Shown here piece by piece: positions 52,101 through 59,576 of a stretch of DNA of 64,000 nt. A program made the position numbers and the translations under genes. The stretch spans positions 32,908 to 96,907 of the forward strand of contig DATJYO010000088.1 of assembly GCA_035499555.1 (NCBI GenBank). Direction: 5' to 3'. Positions within the stretch are counted from its first letter, which is position 1. Every line of letters starts with the position of its first letter. A model generated the notes under the pieces. That model made no database searches and had not been told where the DNA came from. It saw only the letters and a program-made list of their open reading frames with translations. The stretch comes from Bog-159 sp035499555 (GTDB lineage: Bacteria; Acidobacteriota; Terriglobia; Bryobacterales; Bryobacteraceae).

Positions 52101-52244
52101 AACGCGGCCTGCACGCAGACGCAGCCGATCACCAGCCTGAACCAATTGCGGGTGCCGGCGGGCGCCCTGGGAGACTTCTTCGGTCCGGGCACGACCGTAG
52201 GCATTCCGTTTGCCGCTCAAATCGGCGTACGTTTTACTTTTTGA
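49191..52244 (+). CDS. Oar-like TonB-dependent receptor
   Basis: The 1017-residue outer-membrane protein has a signal peptide (MKCLNLLFLLVSALAAQD). An N-terminal carboxypeptidase-regulatory-like domain carries GSLVGTVTDASGGRI and GEFRFDDLLPGAWRATVKAAG. A plug domain shows VLSVDGGDNSDDYIGG and TGRTVGGSVVITTKHGTN. A 22-strand-type barrel ends in aromatic GVRFTF, the outer-membrane sorting signal. Oar-type receptors are abundant in acidobacteria, and substrates are seldom known. Its place in an operon with the diheme cytochrome and beta-helix lipoprotein suggests a shared function in uptake or oxidation of a large ligand. Confidence 0.92.
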   Translation: MKCLNLLFLLVSALAAQDFRGSLVGTVTDASGGRIQSAAITLHAAASSVTRETTSDARGEFRFDDLLPGAWRATVKAAGFAEARADVTVAISSTREIAVTLHPAPVAQSVTVPGQASSIATQPMDTTSDVQGGVVTAHDLAAIPLAHRSFANIAFLVPGTEPVEPSDPTKARITAVSFGGSSGLNDVLSVDGGDNSDDYIGGFLQNFSPDAIQEFAVRTAQEDADTGRTVGGSVVITTKHGTNDWHGDLAFYDRAAALDARYPIENPAPLPKQPFSRQNYIATVGGPVVKDKVWFFASFEHVHEDASIAYSPASLTQFDALASLAGQGLIPGVSSIGVPDSVPVPFRDFLGTMRFDWAQSTRSTWFLRAAIDNYVTDNAFVQQATLPSTGADWHSNYMNVVVGQQYIFSPTWLGTLTLDASLLHLTEARNSTLGFALAFPFSSTSQTISGFETFGDNQFVTPITAFPILRNQEKYQVRYALTHTSGRHSPSFGVDFIHEPVMSGALPGNAENLTVFAQNPADYLANPAQFAVDLTCTPAGGLDVTPGTDCSSTPSGNGSFAQNVQRLGFYAQDSWRATSRLTVNYGLRYDRTFGLFTASGRSQWDNPALLTVQALQIPLFAQPAVPHDYSKAFAPRLGLAYAMGNSRTTVLRAGFGLFYNDLAQNGWVTAFQAVNEAPAPCTVPGDAGCLPGDAYGGAGALIDPGYKTPYALHATAGVDHAFNSRWMISADWTHEAGVHSYARYQYQAGYTLFSPLFPNDTPTQQQNVPDLTVFRSDNRSRYDGLSVHLQGQVARRLSLIFNYTLSRAYTFGCVLGELFDYVDGVCNPLHAFGKGDSGPSGENVTHRAVVAGTWRAPGGFEFGLLGQAESARPFTMTTPVDVNGFGDTLDDRAVVNGVQTTLDEFRGKPYLQFDMRVSRPLRFGDNKQLMPFIEFFNLFNRNNPGANYVTNVAAFPLPVDNQANVTAFCLNAACTQTQPITSLNQLRVPAGALGDFFGPGTTVGIPFAAQIGVRFTF

Positions 52245-52352
52245 CAAATACTGGTACTCTCGGTACTTCCATTGGGAGCGCGGAATCGCGGTCGTAGAAC
52301 CTCAAATTGGCTTCCATAAGTACCTAATCCGCCAGTCGGCTACAAAAAACTG

Positions 52353-52381
52353 TTGCAATCGGATACCGAATATTCTAATAT
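52353..52381 (+). promoter_or_regulatory. Promoter preceding the structured RNA element
   Basis: TTGCAA (52353-52358) and TAATAT (52376-52381) have a 17-base spacer. The predicted start at about 52388-52390 lies right before the first strand of a long inverted repeat. It is separate from the dxr promoter downstream. Confidence 0.6.
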
Positions 52382-52387
52382 TGGAAG

Positions 52388-52490
52388 TAAGCCGGGGAGG
52401 CAACTCCCACCAAAGCGAGACTAACCTCTAAATAAAAGACCCCTGAAGCAACCTCCCCGGCGCCCGAAAGGGTTTGGGTCTTCGAAATAC
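52388..52490 (+). ncRNA. Candidate structured RNA, pseudoknot-capable, unnamed
   Basis: Arm A GCCGGGGAGG (52391-52400) is a perfect complement of A' CCTCCCCGGC (52452-52461). Arm B AAGACCC (52436-52442), inside A's loop, is a perfect complement of B' GGGTCTT (52476-52482), outside it. The interleaved order A-B-A'-B' is a pseudoknot. A GGGAG-GCAA-CTCCC hairpin (52395-52408) competes with A, and a CCC-GAAA-GGG hairpin lies at 52463-52472. The element sits between the TonB receptor and dxr, after its own promoter-like site and before the dxr promoter. It could be a small RNA or a 3' regulatory end. No known RNA family was recognised. Confidence 0.45.
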
Positions 52491-52502
52491 CCCGTAGCCA
52501 AC

Positions 52503-52530
52503 TTGAGCGTAGCGTCAGCCGTGCTATGAT
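52503..52530 (+). promoter_or_regulatory. dxr promoter
   Basis: TTGAGC (52503-52508) and TATGAT (52525-52530) are 16 bases apart, 24 bases before the dxr ATG. Confidence 0.6.
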
Positions 52531-52554
52531 GGCAGCATCGCGCAACCGCTTGAA

Positions 52555-53760
52555 ATGAAAAGCTTGACTCTGCTTGGATCGACGGGCTCGATCGGCACCA
52601 GCACGCTGGATGTGGTCCGGCGCAATCCGGATTCGTACCGGGTGTTCGCCTTGGTCGCAGGATCCAATGTCGAGTCTATCCTTCAACAAATCATAGAGTT
52701 TCGGCCGTGCGTGGCGGTTCTGGCAAGCGCCGCCGGGAGAGATCGGCTGGCGCGCGCGCTATCGGATTCCGGATTGCCGCGTCCAAACTGGCCAGAGCTG
52801 GATTTTGGCCCTGCCGCCCGCGTGTCGGCAGCCATCGCTCCGGAAGCCGATATGGTAATTTCGGCGATTGTCGGCGTGGCGGGGCTCGAAGCCACCTACG
52901 AAGCGGTGCGACTGGGCAAACGGGTGGGATTGGCGAACAAAGAAGTTCTGGTTTCCGGGGGGCGGCTGGTCATGGATGCGGTGAGGCAAAGCGGCGCCGA
53001 ACTGCTGCCCATCGACAGCGAGCACAATGGGGTACACCAGTGTCTGCGGGCGGGCAATCGCGACCAGGTTTCCCGGCTGATCCTGACCGCCTCGGGTGGC
53101 CCGTTCCGTAATACGTCCAAAGAAGCCATGGAATCGGTGACGCCGGCCCAGGCCTTGAATCATCCAACCTGGCGGATGGGGAAGCGCATCACCATCGATT
53201 CCGCTACCCTTATGAACAAGGGGTTTGAGGTGATCGAAGCCTGTTGGCTGTTCGGCTTTTCTCCCTCCCAGGTGGACGTGGTGATCCATCCCCAATCCAG
53301 CGTGCATGCCATGATCGAGTACTCCGATGGCAGCGTACTTGCCCAGATTTCGGCGACGGATATGCGCATGCCGATCCAATACGCGCTGACGTGGCCGGAG
53401 CGGTGTCAGGCTCCAGTGCCCAAGATCGACTGGAGCCAGACGCGCCAGTGGGATTTCGCGCCGCCGGACCTGGATCGTTTCCCGCTGCTCAAGCTGGCGT
53501 ACGGGTGCCAGGCAGCCGGCGGGTCGGCAACCAGTACCTTGAACGCCGCCGATGAGGTGGCCGTCGAAGCTTTTTTGGAGGGCGAGATCCCGTTTCCGGC
53601 GATTGCGGCGGTGGTGGAAGAGACCCTCAGCCGCATGCCCCGGCAGGAACCGGCCTCGGTGGCAGACATTCTCGAGATCGATGCGGAATCGCGTGCGGTG
53701 GCCCGGCAGTTGATCGCGTCACGGGCGGCCGTTCCCGCCGCCGTTCCCACTAGAGTTTAA
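52555..53760 (+). CDS. dxr: 1-deoxy-D-xylulose-5-phosphate reductoisomerase
   Basis: Dxr converts DXP to MEP with NADPH, the committed step of the methylerythritol isoprenoid pathway. The 401-residue protein starts LTLLGSTGSIGTSTLDVV (NADPH loop). It has GLANKEVLVSGG, IDSEHNGVHQCL, LTASGGPFRNTS, IDSATLMNKGFEVIEA and HPQSSVHAM, covering metal and substrate residues. Length is normal. rseP follows after 4 bases, a very common gene order. Confidence 0.97.
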   Translation: MKSLTLLGSTGSIGTSTLDVVRRNPDSYRVFALVAGSNVESILQQIIEFRPCVAVLASAAGRDRLARALSDSGLPRPNWPELDFGPAARVSAAIAPEADMVISAIVGVAGLEATYEAVRLGKRVGLANKEVLVSGGRLVMDAVRQSGAELLPIDSEHNGVHQCLRAGNRDQVSRLILTASGGPFRNTSKEAMESVTPAQALNHPTWRMGKRITIDSATLMNKGFEVIEACWLFGFSPSQVDVVIHPQSSVHAMIEYSDGSVLAQISATDMRMPIQYALTWPERCQAPVPKIDWSQTRQWDFAPPDLDRFPLLKLAYGCQAAGGSATSTLNAADEVAVEAFLEGEIPFPAIAAVVEETLSRMPRQEPASVADILEIDAESRAVARQLIASRAAVPAAVPTRV

Positions 53761-53764
53761 CTAT

Positions 53765-55093
53765 ATGGCATTCATTCAAAGCGCTTTCTGGTTCATGATC
53801 CTGATCGGCGTGATGATCCTCATCCACGAATTGGGACATTTCTGGGCCGCGCGCTCGTTCGATGTCCGTGTGGACACTTTCAGTTTCGGTTTTGGCCCCC
53901 GGCTGTTCGGCTTCCGCCGGGGGGAGACGGACTACCGCATATCGGCCGTGTTCTTCCTGGGAGGCTTCGTGAAGATGGCGGGCGAGCTTCCGGGCGATGA
54001 GAATGCTAACGATCCCCGCGGCTTTCTGGCGAAGCCCCGCTGGCAGCGCCTGATCATCGTGCTGGCCGGCCCGGCCATGAACGTCGTGCTGGCCGTGGTG
54101 CTGCTCACCGGTCTTTACATGGTGAAGTACCAGAAGGTCGTGGATGCCGATAACGGAGCCGTGGTGGGCAGCGTAGCGGCCAACACTCCCGCCGCCAGGG
54201 CCGGCGTGCAGGAAGGCGACCGCATCGTCAGGCTGGACGGCAAACGCAATCCGACCTGGGACGAAATCATTCTCAAAGAGGTGGAGAGCGCCTCCCGGCC
54301 CATGCATCTGACTGTCGAGCGCAACGGCAAAGACGTCAACCTGACGGTCACGCCGGTGTTGGACGAACGCACTGGAGTGGGCTCCGCCGGTTGGTACGAA
54401 AAGGGCGAAGTGCAGGTAGGGCCCGTGACGCCGGGCATGCCCGCTCAAAAGGCGGGACTGCACCAGGGCGATCTGATCCTGAGCGCCGCCGGCCATCCCA
54501 TCCATGCGGTGCAGCGCTTTTACGAGATCATTCGCAGCAGCAACGGTAAGCCGGTGGCGATCCAGTTCGAGCGCGACGGGGCGACGCACGAGGTGACCTT
54601 GCAGCCGGTCTGGAGCAATATGGATGGGCCGTCGCGTTGGATGATCGGCGTCCTGCCCGAGCCAAAACTGAATATCGTCACCACCCGGCTTTCCCTGCCG
54701 GATGCCCTGCGCGTGTCCCTGGATGAGAACGCCAAGAGCGCCGGATTGATTTTCCGCTTCCTGGAGGGTATTGTGGAGCGGCGGATTTCGGCGAAATCGC
54801 TGACCGGGCCGGTCGGGATCGCAGCCATGTCCGGCCAGGCCGCCAAGCAGGGACCTTCCGCCTTTATCATGCTTATGTCCATGGTCAGCCTGAACCTGGC
54901 GGTCGTCAACCTGCTGCCGTTGCCCATCCTGGACGGCGGCGGCATCGTCATGCTGATCATCGAGATGGTGATGCGCCGCGACATGAGTCTTTCGGTAAAG
55001 GAAATGGTATTCAAGGTGGGCTTCGTGTTTATCATGATGCTGGTGGCCTTCGTCCTTTACAACGACATCACCAAGATCCTGCCTGCCGGCTGA
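53765..55093 (+). CDS. rseP: RseP-type site-2 zinc metalloprotease
   Basis: The 442-residue membrane protease has HELGHFWAARSF (HExxH) in the first membrane helix and a C-terminal NLLPLPILDGG (LDG metal motif). Two PDZ regions lie in the periplasmic part (about 125-290), with carboxylate-binding strands around AGVQEGDRIV and AGLHQGDLIL. It cleaves transmembrane anti-sigma factors or signal peptides. It lies in the dxr-rseP unit with bshC 46 bases downstream. Confidence 0.96.
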   Translation: MAFIQSAFWFMILIGVMILIHELGHFWAARSFDVRVDTFSFGFGPRLFGFRRGETDYRISAVFFLGGFVKMAGELPGDENANDPRGFLAKPRWQRLIIVLAGPAMNVVLAVVLLTGLYMVKYQKVVDADNGAVVGSVAANTPAARAGVQEGDRIVRLDGKRNPTWDEIILKEVESASRPMHLTVERNGKDVNLTVTPVLDERTGVGSAGWYEKGEVQVGPVTPGMPAQKAGLHQGDLILSAAGHPIHAVQRFYEIIRSSNGKPVAIQFERDGATHEVTLQPVWSNMDGPSRWMIGVLPEPKLNIVTTRLSLPDALRVSLDENAKSAGLIFRFLEGIVERRISAKSLTGPVGIAAMSGQAAKQGPSAFIMLMSMVSLNLAVVNLLPLPILDGGGIVMLIIEMVMRRDMSLSVKEMVFKVGFVFIMMLVAFVLYNDITKILPAG

Positions 55094-55139
55094 TAGCCTG
55101 CATCTTTCCCCGATGGCCGATCATCACTAACCCGGTACC

Positions 55140-56720
55140 ATGGACTGTGCCTGTATCCGCTATACGGATCTGCCGCATACCAGCAATTTGTTTGCGGATT
55201 TCACGTACCATCCCGACCGGGTACGGCCGTTCTACACCCACATCCCATCCGAAGATGGCGTGTTCGAGGCCATAGCAGGCGAGATACGCTTTCCGGCGGA
55301 TAGGCGCGCCGCGCTGGTGGCGGCCCTGCGGCAGCAAAACGGCGACAGCCCGGCGCTGGACCTGTTGTCGCGCGAAGGCACGGCGGCAATCCTCACCGGC
55401 CAGCAGGTGGGCCTGTTCTCCGGTCCGGCGTACACGATCTATAAAGCCCTCACCGCGATCAAGCTGGCGCGCAGCCTGGCGGATCGCGGCATTCAGGCGG
55501 TGCCGGTCTTCTGGCTGGCCACCGAAGACCATGATTTCGCGGAAGTGAATCACTGCTGGGTCTTCGATGCAGAGCACAATCCCATCAAACTGGAGAAGCC
55601 TCATTCGCCGGCGTCCAGCCAGCCGGTCGGCCAGTTTGTCCTCACGACGCCGCCCGTGGAGGGTTTACGCCGGGCTCTGCGCGGCTGGCCCTTCGGCGAC
55701 GAGATCGCCGCCCTGGTAGAGGAGACGTATCAGCCGGGACGTACCATGGGCGAAGCGTTCCGCCTGCTGCTGAAACGATTGCTCCCCGGCTACGGTCTGC
55801 TGCATGTGGATCCCATGGCGCCGGCTATGCGGGAACTGGCCGCGCCCGCGATTCGCTCCGCCCTGGCGGCCGCACCGGACTTAACGGCGGCTATGCTGGC
55901 ACGCAACAAGGCCCTGCAGGCCGCCGGTTATCACGCACAGGTTCACGTCGAGGATCAGACGTCCTTCGTCTTCCTGCTGGAAAACGGCCGCCGCTACACA
56001 CTGCGCCGCTACGGGCAGGACTACTTGCAGAACGGCCGCCGCTTCTCGACCGCAGAGTTAATGGATCGCGCCGCCCAACTCTCCCCCAACGCCCTGCTGC
56101 GCCCCGTGGTGCAGGACTCCATGCTGCCCACGCTGGCCTACGTGGGCGGTCCGGCCGAATTGGCCTACCTGGCGCAGTCCCAGGTGATCTATCAGTCCAT
56201 TCTGGGGCGCATGCCGGCGGCGATTCATCGGGCGGGTTTCACGATCGTGGACAGACTCGCTGCCAAATTGATGGCGCGCTACGGGCTGGCGCTACCGGAT
56301 TTCATGCACGGCAGCGAAGCGGTCCACGACCGCATCGCCGCGCGCCTGATTCCCCCTGCGCTGGCGGGGAGCCTGACGCATACCCGGTCCGATGTAGAGC
56401 AGGCCATCGACCGGCTGGCGCGCGATCTCGCCGGGTTCGATGCCAGCCTGGCCGCGGCGCTGGGGACCAGCCGCCGTAAGGTTCTTTACCAACTCGGCAA
56501 GATGGAGCGCAAAGTCGGCCGCGAGACCATGGCCCGGGACGCCCGGGTGGCGCGCCATGCGGCGCATCTCTCCAACCTGATCTATCCCCAGCACCACTTG
56601 CAGGAACGGCTGTATTCCATATTGCCGTTGTTGGCCAAGCACGGTCCGAGCCTCGTCGATGATCTGTATGATTGCCTCAATCTCGGCTGTCCCGATCATC
56701 AACTCGGCGTGGCCGGTTAG
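55140..56720 (+). CDS. bshC: Putative cysteine ligase BshC
   Basis: BshC is thought to add cysteine to glucosaminyl-malate in the last step of bacillithiol synthesis. The 526-residue protein has ILTGQQVGLFSGPAYTIYKA and WLATEDHDFAEVNHCWV, plus the C-terminal coiled-coil, consistent with this family. bshA and bshB are not in the window. Its presence suggests bacillithiol as the low-molecular-weight thiol. It starts at ATG 55140 with no strong ribosome site. Confidence 0.93.
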   Translation: MDCACIRYTDLPHTSNLFADFTYHPDRVRPFYTHIPSEDGVFEAIAGEIRFPADRRAALVAALRQQNGDSPALDLLSREGTAAILTGQQVGLFSGPAYTIYKALTAIKLARSLADRGIQAVPVFWLATEDHDFAEVNHCWVFDAEHNPIKLEKPHSPASSQPVGQFVLTTPPVEGLRRALRGWPFGDEIAALVEETYQPGRTMGEAFRLLLKRLLPGYGLLHVDPMAPAMRELAAPAIRSALAAAPDLTAAMLARNKALQAAGYHAQVHVEDQTSFVFLLENGRRYTLRRYGQDYLQNGRRFSTAELMDRAAQLSPNALLRPVVQDSMLPTLAYVGGPAELAYLAQSQVIYQSILGRMPAAIHRAGFTIVDRLAAKLMARYGLALPDFMHGSEAVHDRIAARLIPPALAGSLTHTRSDVEQAIDRLARDLAGFDASLAAALGTSRRKVLYQLGKMERKVGRETMARDARVARHAAHLSNLIYPQHHLQERLYSILPLLAKHGPSLVDDLYDCLNLGCPDHQLGVAG

Positions 56721-56782
56721 CCCGCGGCGCCATTTTGAGTATGATGTAAGGACAGGAGAGAATCGCTTTCCCGAGGGAGATT

Positions 56783-57133
56783 ATGGATGACTCCGGAGCC
56801 GTTCTGGCGGCCAAACACTGCGTCCCCTGCCGCGGCGGCGTGCCGCCTCTGAAGGGTGACGAGCTACAAAGAATATCTTCCCAATTGCCCGATTGGAAGG
56901 TGGTCGCCGAGCATCACATCACCAGGACATTCATGTTTCCGGATTTCAAGACCGCGCTGGCCTTCGTCAATCGCGCGGGGGAGATCGCCGAAGCCGAAGG
57001 ACATCATCCGGATCTCCTGCTGACCTGGGGCCGTGTGGACGTAAAGACCTACACGCACAAAATCGACGGACTCACCGAAAGCGACTTCATCCTGGCCGCC
57101 AAGATCGGCAAGGCTTTCGAAACGGGGAAATGA
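56783..57133 (+). CDS. 4a-hydroxytetrahydrobiopterin dehydratase (PCD/DCoH)
   Basis: The 116-residue protein shows HITRTFMFPDFKTALAFVNR and the active-site histidine motif EGHHPDLLLTWGRVDV followed by HKIDGLTESDF. These match PCD, which recycles 4a-carbinolamine of pterin cofactors or acts in folate synthesis. A GAGGGAG site precedes the ATG. It overlaps the next methyltransferase gene (ATGA). A CysxxCys pair near the N-terminus (HCVPCRGG) is extra and may bind metal. Confidence 0.92.
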   Translation: MDDSGAVLAAKHCVPCRGGVPPLKGDELQRISSQLPDWKVVAEHHITRTFMFPDFKTALAFVNRAGEIAEAEGHHPDLLLTWGRVDVKTYTHKIDGLTESDFILAAKIGKAFETGK

Positions 57134-57876
57134 TCGCGTACGACGCGGACCTGGCGTATATTCATGACACCGGGTTCACCCGATTCGTCAACCGGGCGGC
57201 GCCGGGAATTTTGCGCCTGCTGCGGCAAAAAGACATTCGCCAGGGCCTGGTGGTCGATGCCGGTTGCGGCAGCGGGGTGTGGGCGCGCATACTGACGGAG
57301 CACGGATACGACGCCCTGGGCATCGATATTTCGCGCGCCATGATCCGCCTGGCGCGGCGGCATGCGCCCGCCGCCACGTTTCGCGTCGGCTCCTTTCTGG
57401 ACGCCGAGCTCCCCTACTGCGATGCGGTCACCTCGATCGGGGAGTGCGTCAATTACGCCTTCGATCCGCAGAGCGGCATCGCGTCTCTGGCCCGGTTCTT
57501 CCGCCGCGTATTCGCGGCTTTGCGCCCCGGCGGTGTTTTCGTGTTCGACATCGTGGAGCCCGGCCAGGTGCCCAACGGCCAAGTCCAGACGCGGTGCCTG
57601 GAAGGTCCGGACTGGGCCATTCTGCTGGAGGTGCAAGAGGGCCGGAAGCCCCGCATGCTGGAGCGGCGGATCGTCAGTTTCCGCCGCGTGGGAAGCCTCT
57701 ACCGGCGCACCGAAGAGACCCATCGGCTGCACCTCTATACCGGCGGCCAGTTGCTGGCGGAGCTGGGCCGCGCGGGTTTCGAAGCAGAGCTCCTCAACGG
57801 ATACGGCCGATTCCGCCTGGCCCCCGCGCACGCCGTGCTGGTGGCGCGCCGGCCGCCAGGTCCCGTATTAACCTGA
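57130..57876 (+). CDS. Class I SAM-dependent methyltransferase
   Basis: The 248-residue protein has motif I VVDAGCGSGVWARIL (about 43-55), GIDISRAMIRLARRH, and LRPGGVFVFDIVEPG. It belongs to the small-molecule methyltransferases with a simple Rossmann core. Substrate unknown. The ATG overlaps the PCD stop, and the first CRTAC1 gene begins 5 bases after its TGA. Confidence 0.85.
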   Translation: MIAYDADLAYIHDTGFTRFVNRAAPGILRLLRQKDIRQGLVVDAGCGSGVWARILTEHGYDALGIDISRAMIRLARRHAPAATFRVGSFLDAELPYCDAVTSIGECVNYAFDPQSGIASLARFFRRVFAALRPGGVFVFDIVEPGQVPNGQVQTRCLEGPDWAILLEVQEGRKPRMLERRIVSFRRVGSLYRRTEETHRLHLYTGGQLLAELGRAGFEAELLNGYGRFRLAPAHAVLVARRPPGPVLT

Positions 57877-57881
57877 AGATA

Positions 57882-59558
57882 ATGGGATGGCGTACCGTCC
57901 TGCTGTCAGTACCCGTTGTCGTGGCCGCCGCGGCTACCACTGCGGCGCTCGGCCCCATCGCCTTTGAAGAGATCGCCGAACGCTCCGGGATTCGATTCGT
58001 CGCCGACAGTTGCCCCACACCCAATAAGAATCTGCCCGAGACGATGCTGGCCGGCGTGGCGCTGCTCGACTACGATAACGACGGCTACCTGGATATCTAT
58101 TTCGTTAACGGCGCCGCTATTCCCTCGCTGAAAAAAGAATCGCCGAAATATTGGAACCGGCTCTTTCACAACAATCACGACGGCACTTTTACGGACGTCA
58201 CCGAGAAGGCCGGCGTCCAGGGTGAAGGATACGGCATCGGTGTTGCGGTGGGCGATTACGATAACGACGGCTGGCCGGATATCTTCCTGGCCAACGTAAC
58301 CAGGAACCAGCTATTCCATAACAACCGCGACGGCACATTCACGGATGTTACGAACAAGGCCGGGGTGGGGGGCGGTGTCCTGGACGGCAGAAAGATGTGG
58401 TCGGTCGCGGCGGGTTGGTTCGACTACGATAACGACGGGTTGCTCGATCTGTTCGTCTCCAACTACTGCGTCTGGGAGGTCAACAAAGACCCGTTCTGCG
58501 GACCCAACCCGAACCTGCGCGCTTATTGCCACCCCAAGAACTACGCCCCGTTGCCGAATACGCTGTACCACAACAACGGCGACGGCACATTCACCGATGT
58601 TTCGGCGGCCACCGGCATCGGCGCGATCCGCGGCAAAGGCATGGGCGTGGCCTTCGCCGACTACGACCACGACGGATTCATGGACGTCTTCGTTGCCAAC
58701 GACAACGCGCCGAACATGCTGTTCCATAATCTGGGCGGCAAGAAGTTCGAAGAGATCGCCCTGCGCACCGGCGTCGCGTACCCGGAGTCCGGCGCTTACA
58801 TCTCCGGCATGGGCGCCGACTTCCGGGACATCGACAACGACGGCTGGGACGATATCTTCGTCACCGCGTTCGAGGACGATACCTTCCCGCTATTCAAGAA
58901 CCGCGGCCCGGAGGGGGACTTCGCTGAGATCACGGCCGCTTCGGGCATCGGCATGGTCACCCGCCCGATGTCGGGCTGGTCGAACGGCGTTTACGACCTG
59001 GACAACGACGGTTGGAAAGACCTGTTTGCCGTTCGCGGACACGTGATCGACAATATCGACAAGATGTCGCTGCGCAAGGCCGAAGAGCCGAATACCGTGC
59101 TGCGCAACCTGGGCAACGGCAAATTCGAAAATGTGAGCGCCGGCGCCGGCCCGGGTTTTGTCACGCCGGAGCCGCACCGCGGCGTGGCCTTCGGCGACCT
59201 GGACAACGACGGGCGCATCGACGCGGTGGTCACCGTCCTCAACGGAAAGGCGCAATACTTCCACAACATCTCGCCGGGGGGAAATCACTGGATCCTGCTG
59301 AAGCTGGCGGGCGTAAAAAGCAATCGCATGGGACTCGGCGCGCAGGTGCGGATCACGACCGACGACGGCCGCACGCAATACAATCACGCCACCACCAGCA
59401 CCGGCTATGCCGCCTCCAGCGATCCGCGGGTGCACTTCGGGCTGGGCGGAGCGAAGATGATCAAGGAAATCGAAATCACCTGGCCCAGCCGGATCCATCA
59501 GACGCTGCACAACGTGCGGGCCGACCAGATACTGACCGTAACCGAACCCCGCCAGTAA
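57882..59558 (+). CDS. CRTAC1-type FG-GAP/ASPIC protein, exported
   Basis: The 558-residue protein has a signal peptide (MGWRTVLLSVPVVVAAAATT) and repeated FG-GAP calcium loops such as DYDNDGYLDIYFVNGA, DYDNDGWPDIFLANV and DLDNDGRIDAVVTV. A C-terminal ASPIC/UnbV-like domain contains RMGLGAQVRITTDDG, STGYAASSDPRVHFGLG and EIEITWPSRIHQTLHNV. A cluster of conserved cysteines (SNYCVWE, CGPNPNL, YCHPKNY) may form disulphides. The protein is surface or secreted, of unknown enzymatic role. It has a close paralog at 60766-62472. Confidence 0.9.
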   Translation: MGWRTVLLSVPVVVAAAATTAALGPIAFEEIAERSGIRFVADSCPTPNKNLPETMLAGVALLDYDNDGYLDIYFVNGAAIPSLKKESPKYWNRLFHNNHDGTFTDVTEKAGVQGEGYGIGVAVGDYDNDGWPDIFLANVTRNQLFHNNRDGTFTDVTNKAGVGGGVLDGRKMWSVAAGWFDYDNDGLLDLFVSNYCVWEVNKDPFCGPNPNLRAYCHPKNYAPLPNTLYHNNGDGTFTDVSAATGIGAIRGKGMGVAFADYDHDGFMDVFVANDNAPNMLFHNLGGKKFEEIALRTGVAYPESGAYISGMGADFRDIDNDGWDDIFVTAFEDDTFPLFKNRGPEGDFAEITAASGIGMVTRPMSGWSNGVYDLDNDGWKDLFAVRGHVIDNIDKMSLRKAEEPNTVLRNLGNGKFENVSAGAGPGFVTPEPHRGVAFGDLDNDGRIDAVVTVLNGKAQYFHNISPGGNHWILLKLAGVKSNRMGLGAQVRITTDDGRTQYNHATTSTGYAASSDPRVHFGLGGAKMIKEIEITWPSRIHQTLHNVRADQILTVTEPRQ

Positions 59559-59576
59559 AGCCCCGAACGCGCCGGG

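Noticed and set aside
52241..52269. TTGACA-N17-TACTTC as a promoter after the TonB receptor gene
   Set aside because: The -10 match is poor and a better promoter follows at 52353-52381.
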